Part shown: positions 24,859-32,570 of the stretch, piece by piece | Position numbering within the stretch: position 1 is the first letter of the stretch | How the letters are laid out: each line of letters opens with the position of its first letter | DNA from: JAPWJZ01 sp965279315 | GTDB lineage: Bacteria > Pseudomonadota > Alphaproteobacteria > Micavibrionales > UBA2020 | Length of the DNA stretch: 64,000 nucleotides | Direction of reading: 5' to 3' | Assembly: GCA_965279315.1 (NCBI GenBank) | Contig: OZ257145.1 | Span: 992,001 to 1,056,000 of the forward strand | Translations under genes and position numbers: made by a program | The notes under the pieces: model-generated | Told to the model about the DNA's origin: nothing | Database searches by the model: none | What the model saw: only the letters and a program-made list of their open reading frames with translations

Positions 24859-26220
24859 ATGACCCAGACGAATTTGCTGAAAAAAGCTGTGCTCTTTTCC
24901 GGTGTTGCGATCATCGCTTTCGCCGCCACGGCCCATGCAGGTTTTGAATGGAAAGGCCCGCTGGGTGCCGCGCCCGCCGCATCCGCGCCGGAAGCCCCCG
25001 TCGACACGCAACCGAACGACGACATGACGCCCGTCACCTCGTGGGAAAAACCCGCGGACGCCGCGCCTGCGCCGATGTCGCCTGCGCCGATGTCGACCGC
25101 ACCCGTTTCTTCCGCGCCCGTGACGGCTGCCCCCGCATCCACCTGGACGCCGCCCGCAAATAACGATATGGCGGCAGCGCCGATGTCGTCCGAACCCGCA
25201 GGCGATGTGCTGACCGGTTTCGGCTCCGACGTGCCGCTCGTGATCGCGCTGCAGCAGGTTGTTCCCGCCGGCTACCAATATTCTTTTGCGGCGGGCGTGA
25301 ACCCCGGCGTTTCCGTTTCATGGCAGGGCGGTAAATCCTGGCAGGGCGTGCTGGCAGACATGCTGGCGGCGCAGGGCCTTGGCTTCCGCATCCAGAACAG
25401 CGCCGTGATCGTCGGCAATTTCGCCTCGCCCGAACAGCCGATGCAGCCCGCTGCCGCAGCTGCACCCGAAGCATCGGATGCTAGCCTCGGCATGACGGCT
25501 GTGCCGTCTGATAACATGTCTGCAGTTCCCGCTGACACCGCGCCGATGGCGATCACCTCGCCCGCGCCGGAAGCAGCTGCGCCCGTGCAATCGAGCGTCA
25601 TCTCGGAAAAGCCCGTTACGATCCATCGCGAAAAACGCTCCTCGCTGCTGGAACGCCTCGGCTGGACGCAAGGCACGAAACAGGAAACGCGCGCGAATGT
25701 CGCCGTGCCGTCCGATACGGCTGGCGGCGCTGCAATGCCCGCAGCGGCTGAACCCGCGCCGGCTCCCGCCGCTGCGCCTTCGGATACGTCGATGTCTGCT
25801 GACCCGATGCCCGCCGCAGAATCGCCTGCGGCTTCGAACGAACCCCAGCAGCTCGCTTCCGCAACGCCCTATGCGCCGTCCGCGGCTGACGCTGCAATGT
25901 CCTCTTCGGCAACCGAAGTCGGCGCGACCACCGCCAGCGCGGCACCCGCGATGAACGGCAACTGGAAAGGCACCAAGGGCCAGACCCTGCGCGATGTGCT
26001 GAAAACATGGTCGGATCAGGCTGGTGTCGAACTTTACTGGTCGATCGATTATGACTACCGCCTGTCGGATGACATTGCGACCAATGGCTCGTATGACCAG
26101 GCGGTCGGCGGCTTGCTCGACAAGTTCGCAACCGTGCGTCCCCAGCCCTATGGCCAGCTGCACCAAAGTGCCAGCGGTCCCAGAGTCTTGGTTGTGAAGT
26201 CCTACGACCTCACGCGCTGA
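24859..26220 (+). CDS. Exported protein with two TcpQ-like domains
   Basis: TcpQ-type domains occur in proteins that escort secretins in type IV pili and some secretion systems. The 453-residue protein has a signal peptide (ending ATAHAG, about residue 29) and a first domain at about residues 115-185 (FGSDVPLVIALQQVVPAGYQ, SVSWQGGKSWQGVLADML). A very long Ala/Pro/Met-rich linker of about 180 residues follows. A second domain lies at about 368-450 (KGTKGQTLRDVLKTWSDQAG). The linker could span the periplasm. It sits between icmT and four paralogous exported proteins, so it is probably a structural component of this secretion system. Confidence 0.8.
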   Translation: MTQTNLLKKAVLFSGVAIIAFAATAHAGFEWKGPLGAAPAASAPEAPVDTQPNDDMTPVTSWEKPADAAPAPMSPAPMSTAPVSSAPVTAAPASTWTPPANNDMAAAPMSSEPAGDVLTGFGSDVPLVIALQQVVPAGYQYSFAAGVNPGVSVSWQGGKSWQGVLADMLAAQGLGFRIQNSAVIVGNFASPEQPMQPAAAAAPEASDASLGMTAVPSDNMSAVPADTAPMAITSPAPEAAAPVQSSVISEKPVTIHREKRSSLLERLGWTQGTKQETRANVAVPSDTAGGAAMPAAAEPAPAPAAAPSDTSMSADPMPAAESPAASNEPQQLASATPYAPSAADAAMSSSATEVGATTASAAPAMNGNWKGTKGQTLRDVLKTWSDQAGVELYWSIDYDYRLSDDIATNGSYDQAVGGLLDKFATVRPQPYGQLHQSASGPRVLVVKSYDLTR

Positions 26221-26264
26221 CCCCCTCGCAAGCGGCTGAATTTCCCTATTGTTTTCAAAATCTG

Positions 26265-26285
26265 TCACATTTTAACTAAATGTGA
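26265..26285. promoter_or_regulatory. Perfect palindrome TCACATTT-N5-AAATGTGA
   Basis: An 8-base inverted repeat with a 5-base spacer lies 107 bases upstream of the first of four paralogous exported proteins and 45 bases after the TcpQ gene. There is no T-run, so it is not a terminator. It is a candidate operator. It is not a CRP site, since the half-site orientation is reversed and the spacing differs. Confidence 0.55.
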
Positions 26286-26392
26286 TATGATGTAAGAATA
26301 TAGTCGGAACAGCAGTTTCGCCTGCCGGCGTTTGGCGGGACCGTGACTTTCGGCTTGTTTGATGAATTTTTGCTCATGGGGATTTTGGGGCC

Positions 26393-27757
26393 ATGCAAAA
26401 ACTGTGCGTCGTCAAGAAATTCGTACTCATCTTTTCGCTGATCGCGATGCTTGGCGCGGGTTTCCTTTCTATGAACGTGCTGACATCGTGCAACGCGAAT
26501 GCGCAGGTCTGTACCTGCGGCACGATCTGTACGTATGTCGGTATGCCGAGCGCAGGCTTGGCTCAAGTCTTCGCAAGCCCGATCACCTCCGGCGTCCTCT
26601 TCGCCACCACTTACCTCACAATCTATTATGCATGGGCGATGGAAACCGGTTTCGGCCTGTCGATCGCCGAGAAAATTTATGAAGTGAGCCAGAACCAGAT
26701 CGACTGGTGGGACACCTTCTGGTACTACAACCTCCGCCCCGCGATGATGGACATGACCGACCAGCTTGTCACGATGGACAAGCACCAGGACGTGCAGATG
26801 GCGAAGTTCCAGGACGTGCAGAACCTGAACCGCACCAACCGCGACATGATGAAAGAAGAAATCCAGTCGCACCGCGAATTGCGCCCCGGTGAAAACGTCT
26901 GCCAGGCGGGTACTGTCGCGGGCGGCATGACACGCGCCGCTGTCTTCAGCCGCACCTATGCGGCCTCCGCGCCTGCGGCGCAAGTGCCCCGCACGGGTAA
27001 CGCTGTCGGGTCGACGGGCGCGCAGGGCTCCGGCCCCGAACAGCTCGCGCGCTGGACGAAATACATCAACAATTATTGCGACCCGACAGAAAACGCAGGC
27101 GCCTCCGGCTGCACGACCGCAGGCCCGTTCGTCGGCCGCGACATCGACGTGTCGGGCGAAGTGTTCATGAAGGACACGATCGACCTGAAAGACCCCGATA
27201 CCGAACGCATCGTCAACGACCTGATCCAGAACATCGCCGAACCCCGCGTGCGGGAGCCGATTCCCGAAGGCGCGGTGGAAACCAATTCCGCCAAGGGCCA
27301 GGAACAGGTCATGATCGGCGAATCGTACAAGGCGAAACGCCAGTCTGTTTATGACGCGCTTTATTTCGTCGTCGCACGCCGCGCGCCCGGTTCCAAATCG
27401 GGCGAGTTCCTTGAAAAGATGCGCGGCATCGCGGTCGGCGCATCAGGCAATACGGCGGGTGGCGCGGGCGTTGACCCCGCCTATTTCGCGCCCAACCAGA
27501 ACCCGTCCCGCAACGAGATCATGCAGGTCATGATGTCCGAGCGTTTCCGCACAGGGACCTACAGCATCGACCAGCTCGACAACCCCGAAAACAACGGCCG
27601 CGAAATGGTCATCCAGCAGGCCTTCCAGGCCATGCAGCTGACCGACCAGCTCGACCTGATGGACCGCTATTCCGTCATGCTGGCGGCGGAAGTATCGGAA
27701 AACGTGCGTGCGTCGAAATCGCTGCTTGAAAACACTGACGACAGGCCGACAAAGTGA
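26393..27757 (+). CDS. Secretion-locus paralogue 1: exported Cys-containing protein
   Basis: The 454-residue product has a hydrophobic leader with a lipobox-like VLTSCNAN (Cys about residue 33), then a CTCGTICTY cluster. A helical region at about 95-150 holds DWWDTFWYYNLRPAMMDMTD. The family landmarks follow: YCDPTENAGASGCTTAGP near residues 225-242, a TIDL strand, and a helical C-terminal half. Three more members follow directly (27754, 29303, 30602). Position after dotDCB-icmT-tcpQ suggests surface or core-complex parts of the type IVB system. I do not recognise the family. Confidence 0.8.
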   Translation: MQKLCVVKKFVLIFSLIAMLGAGFLSMNVLTSCNANAQVCTCGTICTYVGMPSAGLAQVFASPITSGVLFATTYLTIYYAWAMETGFGLSIAEKIYEVSQNQIDWWDTFWYYNLRPAMMDMTDQLVTMDKHQDVQMAKFQDVQNLNRTNRDMMKEEIQSHRELRPGENVCQAGTVAGGMTRAAVFSRTYAASAPAAQVPRTGNAVGSTGAQGSGPEQLARWTKYINNYCDPTENAGASGCTTAGPFVGRDIDVSGEVFMKDTIDLKDPDTERIVNDLIQNIAEPRVREPIPEGAVETNSAKGQEQVMIGESYKAKRQSVYDALYFVVARRAPGSKSGEFLEKMRGIAVGASGNTAGGAGVDPAYFAPNQNPSRNEIMQVMMSERFRTGTYSIDQLDNPENNGREMVIQQAFQAMQLTDQLDLMDRYSVMLAAEVSENVRASKSLLENTDDRPTK

Positions 27758-29301
27758 GCACCGCCATGAAAAAAACGCTGCTGCAGAAATTGTCCGGTTT
27801 CCGGTTCGGCATGGGCTCGATGGCCGCTGTCATGATCGGCTTCTTCCTTGTCGGCTATAACGCGATGGTCGCCGACAACAGCGCCTGCTTCGCGCAGATG
27901 GACGTGCCGCCCGCAACCCCCGTGGTTGTGACCGGCGGCCCTTGCCCCTCTGCCTGCGCGACACCGCCGGTGACGCCGCCTTGCGAACCTGCAACGACAT
28001 CGGAAACCGCCGTCAACACCATCTGGAACGCGTTCGACCAGCTGATGACGGGCTCCGCCTCCCTCGTCAACGAAGTGCCGCCCTATCAGGCGACGCAGCG
28101 CGGCGGCGGCACGGTCAACTCCGGCAACGGCCTTGAAGGTTATCTTGGCGGTATCGTCGATGCGATGCTCTACGCACTGATGGACCGCCTGAACGACATT
28201 GAACTTGGTTACATCGACTGGTTCGACACCATGTGGTATTACGGCATGAAGCCGTCGATGATGGACATGACCGACCAGATGAGCACGGCCGCCGCGGACC
28301 AGAACCGCACCTTCCAGGCCGGCCAGGACGCGGAAGACGAAGACCAGGTCAACGTCGGCCACATGGAACAGGAACAGCGCGACCAGCGCGTGTTCCGCGC
28401 GACGGAAAACGCGGCCTGCGTCGGCGCAGGCGCGGCGGGCGGCTCCGGCCGCCAGCAGAACATCGCAGGCAACATGCGCAAGGCGATGCAGCAGGTCACG
28501 CTTGATGACGGCCTCAACCGCCGCGGCACGCCTTCGGCAAAAGGCCGCGGCGCGAAACTGCAGGCGCGCAGCTCCACCTATGAAAGCACTTTCTGCGACC
28601 CGACCGACAACGACGGCGGCAACAACTGCACCGGCGCGACCCCCGTCGGCCTTTACAACGCCGATGCGCAGATCACCAAGACGCTGTACGGCACGCTCAC
28701 GATCCCGCTGCATGATCCCACCAACGGCCCGAAATACGAGGCCGCGACCAAGGCGCTGCTCGACAACCTGACCGGCGACCCGACGCCCGACCCGATGTCG
28801 GCGCAGGTCATGAAATCCGCGCAGGCGCAGCAGGAATTTATCGACCGCCGTTCCTATATCGCCCGCATGGCCGCCATCCGCGCAACGCCGCAGCTGGGCA
28901 TTGCATGGCGCACGCCCGGCACGCGCCTTGCGACCTGGGTCTCCGCGCTCCGTCAGGAAGGCGGCGCGCAGCCCACCGCCGGCGCCACGACCGGCCCCGC
29001 CGGCACCTGCTCGACCGCAACCGACGGCTCGCCCTGCGAAATGTCCGACAACCCCAGCTACAAGGAAGTCCTGCACGCGATCTCGATCGACCGCTTCAAC
29101 TCGGGCAAATACGCGAACGGGATGACGACCGACGAATCCGACCTGGAAATGGAGAAGCTGACCATCGAAAGCTTCTACCTGATGCAGCTGCGCGATTATT
29201 ACGAACTGCTGGAACGCATGGGCCTGACGCTGGCCGTCCAGGTATCGATCCTGGCCGACCAGATGCCCGCGACCGTTCCGCAGGCAGAAAGGACGAAATA
29301 A
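27754..29301 (+). CDS. Secretion-locus paralogue 2: exported Cys-containing protein
   Basis: The 515-residue protein is the longest of four paralogues. The GTG start overlaps the previous TGA; ATG 27766 is an alternative. A hydrophobic segment at about 22-40 serves as signal or anchor. It shares with paralogue 1 the stretch DWFDTMWYYGMKPSMMDMTD (about residues 150-170), the CDP element (STFCDPTDNDGGNNC, about 280-294), and TLTIPLHDP. With paralogues 3 and 4 it shares a D-R-R-S/x region (QEFIDRRSYIARM). Extra Cys pairs (PCPSACATP, and a C-S-T loop near residue 415) are specific to this copy. It is probably periplasmic or surface-exposed. Confidence 0.8.
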   Translation: MSTAMKKTLLQKLSGFRFGMGSMAAVMIGFFLVGYNAMVADNSACFAQMDVPPATPVVVTGGPCPSACATPPVTPPCEPATTSETAVNTIWNAFDQLMTGSASLVNEVPPYQATQRGGGTVNSGNGLEGYLGGIVDAMLYALMDRLNDIELGYIDWFDTMWYYGMKPSMMDMTDQMSTAAADQNRTFQAGQDAEDEDQVNVGHMEQEQRDQRVFRATENAACVGAGAAGGSGRQQNIAGNMRKAMQQVTLDDGLNRRGTPSAKGRGAKLQARSSTYESTFCDPTDNDGGNNCTGATPVGLYNADAQITKTLYGTLTIPLHDPTNGPKYEAATKALLDNLTGDPTPDPMSAQVMKSAQAQQEFIDRRSYIARMAAIRATPQLGIAWRTPGTRLATWVSALRQEGGAQPTAGATTGPAGTCSTATDGSPCEMSDNPSYKEVLHAISIDRFNSGKYANGMTTDESDLEMEKLTIESFYLMQLRDYYELLERMGLTLAVQVSILADQMPATVPQAERTK

Positions 29302-29302
29302 C

Positions 29303-30592
29303 ATGTTCCGCCTGAAAATCGCGTTAAATATTAAAATCGCAGCCGCCGTCCTTGCCCTTGCGATACTCTTCGCGCCCGCGCCCGCTTCCGCGCAGTGCGA
29401 ATTCCCGGGCGTCACGCAGATCGCGGCGGCCGGTTTCGCCGCCTCGACCGTCGCGCTTTTGAACGCCAACTACCTTGCCGTCCCGCCCACCGGCGGCGCG
29501 ATCCTGCCGACCGCCTGGACGCTGACGACGCAGATCACGCAGGCGCTGCTGAACGCCGCGCTGAAAGCGTTTGAAACCCGCCTCTATAACCGCCTGCGCG
29601 ATTTCTGGGATGATTACCTCGAGGCATTGCAGGACATGACCGCGCAGCTGAACTCGTCGCTCAATGACGGCACGCGCAACATGAACAGCCTTTTCGATAC
29701 CGGCAACATGACGATGAACCAGCGCACCGTGCAGGGCGTCGAAATCCAGGCCAAGAAACAATTCCAGCCGACGAATGAAGGCTGCCGTTTCGACACCGCC
29801 GCGCGCTATATGGCGACCACCACCCGCACGGCGAAGGCGATGTCGTCCGGCCTCGGCAAGGACTTCACCGGCGTCGGCCTGAACGGCACGGGCTCGGATG
29901 CGCAAAAAGGCCCCGGCCAGCTGGCGCAGGTGCGCTGGAACCGTTACCGCACCCTGTTCTGCGACGACCGCATGAACGGCGGCAAGGCCGGTTGCGCGGC
30001 GGGCAACCCGCTTGTCAACGCGCACGTCACGCCGTCGAAAACGCTGTTCGGCCGCGAGACGATCCCGATGAACACCGACCCCAACTATAAATTGGCCGTG
30101 AACGAGCTGGTCTATAACCTGATCGGCTACGAAGCGCCCGCGCCCATCCCCGTGGACGGCCTTGCCGCCCCCTCGCTGAAGGACCGCCGCCAGGAACAAC
30201 GCGCCTATGCAACGCAGATGGACGCTGTCGGCGCGCTGATTTATGACGTGGTCGGCGAACGCACCCCGGGCCAGGCCGCGCCCGAAGTGCAGGCGCTGCG
30301 CCAGAGCCAGGGCATCACCGATGCGAACGCCAAGCCCTCCGACCGCGAGATCCGCCAGTCGACGCTGGAGCAGCTGTGGAACCCCAGCTATTACGTCGAC
30401 TTGGGCGATTCAAATTCCACGACCGTGCGCAAGGAAGTGTTCCTGCAGGCATATAACCTGATGCTGATTTACAAGCTGGTCGACAAGACCGAAAAAATCG
30501 CCAACGTCTTCGTGGCCGAAACGGCAAACTGGCTCGACGAAAACCAGGGCGACGTGACGTCCGACCAGCAGACCAACGTACCGATCCGGTAA
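29303..30592 (+). CDS. Secretion-locus paralogue 3: exported protein
   Basis: The 429-residue protein has a textbook signal peptide ending in PAPASAQC (about residue 31). It shares the family landmarks: an amphipathic helix with FWDDYLEALQDMTAQL, RYRTLFCDDRMNGGKAGC (about residues 215-232), KTLFGRETIPM, and KDRRQEQRAYATQM. It lacks the two Trp/Tyr-rich positions of paralogues 1 and 2. AAAGGA precedes the ATG. It begins one base after paralogue 2 ends, so the four genes form one transcript. Confidence 0.8.
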   Translation: MFRLKIALNIKIAAAVLALAILFAPAPASAQCEFPGVTQIAAAGFAASTVALLNANYLAVPPTGGAILPTAWTLTTQITQALLNAALKAFETRLYNRLRDFWDDYLEALQDMTAQLNSSLNDGTRNMNSLFDTGNMTMNQRTVQGVEIQAKKQFQPTNEGCRFDTAARYMATTTRTAKAMSSGLGKDFTGVGLNGTGSDAQKGPGQLAQVRWNRYRTLFCDDRMNGGKAGCAAGNPLVNAHVTPSKTLFGRETIPMNTDPNYKLAVNELVYNLIGYEAPAPIPVDGLAAPSLKDRRQEQRAYATQMDAVGALIYDVVGERTPGQAAPEVQALRQSQGITDANAKPSDREIRQSTLEQLWNPSYYVDLGDSNSTTVRKEVFLQAYNLMLIYKLVDKTEKIANVFVAETANWLDENQGDVTSDQQTNVPIR

Positions 30593-30601
30593 GGAGAGCA
30601 C

Positions 30602-31933
30602 ATGTTCCGCAAATCTGGGCCTGTCGCCGAAACGCCGAAGAAATCCTCGCTCTGGATGGCGCTGCCCGTCCTCGCCTTCTGCGCGATACTGGCGCCTTCG
30701 GATAACGCCTATGCGCAGGCTTGCGAATCCCCCGGCGACGCATCGTCCGACTTCAGCGACCTTGCCTCCGATATCGTGGACGAGCTGAACGACTTCATCG
30801 ACCAGGAAGAAAACTTCATCACCGAGCTGGTCACGCACCGCGCGAAATACGAGATGCTGAACCGCCTCTATGAATTCGACTTTAACATCCGCGTGGGCCT
30901 CACCAACTGGTGGTGGAACTCGTCCCACAACTGCTTCCTCTGCGCGATGAAGCACCAGACGATGCAGCTTTCCGCCGACCAGGTCGACCAGTCGCGCCAA
31001 TTGGGCTCGCTGATGGACGCGCAGATGCAGAACGAGATCACGAACGACGTCAACCAGGAACAGGTCGAGGCCACGCGCCGATACCAACCGAACGAAGCGT
31101 CCTGCACCGTCGACTCCTTCGCAACCGCCGGCAGCAGCGCGTCCGCAGGCGGCGTGACCAAGGCATACCTGATGTCCCGCGCCCTTTCGCGCGCGATGGC
31201 GAAGGAAGCGCAGCCGCGCCGTTCCAACGCCGTCGGCTCGCCGTCCGAAAAAGGCTCGGGCGCCGAAAACAACTGGCTCTGGAATGATTACGTGGCGAAA
31301 TGGTGCGATCCCGCCGTGGGCGACCAGGGTTGCACCGTTGCGGGCGACCCCGTGACCGCGCACAAGCACACCGACATCCCCGGCCTGCTGTGGGGCGACA
31401 AGCAGACGATCGACATGCAGGACGCCAAGCAGCGCGATATCGTCGAGGCCGCGACGCGTTATTTCGTGAGCCTGAAGACGCCGAACCCCGTGCCCGCGCA
31501 GGTCATCAACGCGCCGCAGGGGCAGGAAACCCTTCTCGACCGCCGCTCGCAAAGCGCGCGCCTGAACACCGTCTATAACGTGATCGGCCAGCTGATTGCG
31601 GAACGCGCCGGCGGTTCCGGCGTGAACACGCAGGACGTGCGCGTGGCGGCAGGCCTGCCGCCCGGCGACGCCGCAACCGATGCCAGCTACCGCGAATTGA
31701 TGCAGGCGGTCACAATGGACCGCCACCGCGACCCGCAATGGGTGATCCGCATGGTGAACGAACCCGAAGCCGTCCTGCGCGAACAGGGGTCGATCAACGC
31801 GATCAAGATGCAGCAGATGAACGACCTGTACAAACGCTGGGAAGAGCTTGTCTGGATGTCGGCCGCGACCTATGCCAACAACCTCGACGCCGACATCCCG
31901 CATGACCTGGATGACGCCGCGCCCACACGTTAA
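30602..31933 (+). CDS. Secretion-locus paralogue 4: exported Cys-containing protein
   Basis: The 443-residue protein has a signal peptide ending NAYAQAC (about residue 39). Family landmarks are NWWWNSSHNCFLCAMKHQTM (about residues 100-119, here with its own Cys pair), AKWCDPAVGDQGCTVAG (about 235-251), KQTIDMQD, and LLDRRSQSARLN. AAGGAGA precedes the ATG. Conservation of paired Cys after a DsbC-like gene in the same locus suggests disulfides. Function is not known from sequence. Confidence 0.8.
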   Translation: MFRKSGPVAETPKKSSLWMALPVLAFCAILAPSDNAYAQACESPGDASSDFSDLASDIVDELNDFIDQEENFITELVTHRAKYEMLNRLYEFDFNIRVGLTNWWWNSSHNCFLCAMKHQTMQLSADQVDQSRQLGSLMDAQMQNEITNDVNQEQVEATRRYQPNEASCTVDSFATAGSSASAGGVTKAYLMSRALSRAMAKEAQPRRSNAVGSPSEKGSGAENNWLWNDYVAKWCDPAVGDQGCTVAGDPVTAHKHTDIPGLLWGDKQTIDMQDAKQRDIVEAATRYFVSLKTPNPVPAQVINAPQGQETLLDRRSQSARLNTVYNVIGQLIAERAGGSGVNTQDVRVAAGLPPGDAATDASYRELMQAVTMDRHRDPQWVIRMVNEPEAVLREQGSINAIKMQQMNDLYKRWEELVWMSAATYANNLDADIPHDLDDAAPTR

Positions 31934-31990
31934 GCGCAGGCTTGCCAAAAGTTTGCTTGCCAAAAATTTTGATGCCAAGGGAGATATGAC

Positions 31991-32158
31991 ATGAAAAAGA
32001 AAACAACGATCGTCCTTGCCGCTGTCGGCCTTGTGCTGATGCTGACCGGGCCCGCCGCTGCGGTGTTTGAATGCCCGTGGACGGCTGTTTCCGGCAACAA
32101 CCCGTCCGCAGACGGCAACTATGGCTGCGAAGATACCTCGGCCACCGGCCCCTGCTGA
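31991..32158 (+). CDS. Small secreted Cys-containing peptide of 55 residues
   Basis: A short gene follows paralogue 4 by 57 bases, with AGGGAG upstream of its ATG. The product has a clear signal peptide (MKKKTTIVLAAVGLVLML, then TGPAAA with cleavage near residue 24). That leaves a mature peptide of about 31 residues with three Cys (FECPW, YGCEDTS and the final GPC). It is the last gene before the operon terminator. It may be a minor surface or pilin-like subunit, or a regulator of the complex; neither can be shown here. Confidence 0.7.
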   Translation: MKKKTTIVLAAVGLVLMLTGPAAAVFECPWTAVSGNNPSADGNYGCEDTSATGPC

Positions 32159-32181
32159 TTATTTAATCCTGCGCAAGATCA

Positions 32182-32215
32182 TATCCCGCGCCTGCAAATG
32201 TTGCAGCGCGGGATA
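32182..32215 (+). terminator. Terminator at the end of the secretion locus
   Basis: A long hairpin, ATCCCGCG then CTGCAA, loop ATG, TTGCAG then CGCGGGAT, is followed by AATCTTGTT. It lies 24 bases after the small secreted peptide gene. The T-run is poor but the stem is nearly perfect. Confidence 0.7.
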
Positions 32216-32345
32216 ATCTTGTTAGCGGATTATGTAATAATCACAATCTTGCTTCTTTTGAACAACTGCTCCGCGCCCAGTCGACACAACATCTTGTGTC
32301 TGGTATCTTCCGATTCAAGCTATCCATAGTTACGGGGATACTTTG

Positions 32346-32570
32346 ATGCCACTGACCTGGTCCGATCGGGAAAGCATTGCGCTCGCGCTTATCGAAACCT
32401 ATCCGACGGCGGAGCGGTTGAAGATCAGCCTTGATGACCTGCAACAGATGGTCGTCACCCTTCCCCAATTTACCGGCCCCGAAAACCCGCCCAAGCCCGC
32501 GCATCTGGAAGCCATTCTGTGGACCTGGATGCGTCTTGCCGATTCTGGAAGCGAGGGGGCCGTCGCATGA
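32346..32570 (+). CDS. iscX: IscX-like iron-sulfur assembly protein
   Basis: IscX is a small acidic partner of IscS and IscU/frataxin in Fe-S cluster assembly. The 74-residue chain matches the family in length and in landmarks: LTWSDRESIALALIETYP at the start, a central helix (SLDDLQQMVVTLPQF) and HLEAILWTWMRLA at the end. It is usually found at the end of an isc operon, but here stands alone upstream of an RNase J-like gene, whose ATG overlaps its TGA. Confidence 0.85.
   Translation: MPLTWSDRESIALALIETYPTAERLKISLDDLQQMVVTLPQFTGPENPPKPAHLEAILWTWMRLADSGSEGAVA

Noticed and set aside
26265..26285. Palindrome considered as a CRP/FNR site
   Set aside because: The CRP half-sites would read TGTGA-N6-TCACA. 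Here the order is reversed and the spacing differs.
27667..31978. Long minus-strand frames opposite the four secretion paralogues
   Set aside because: The plus-strand genes have signal peptides, tight spacing and shared motifs. The opposite frames have none of these.
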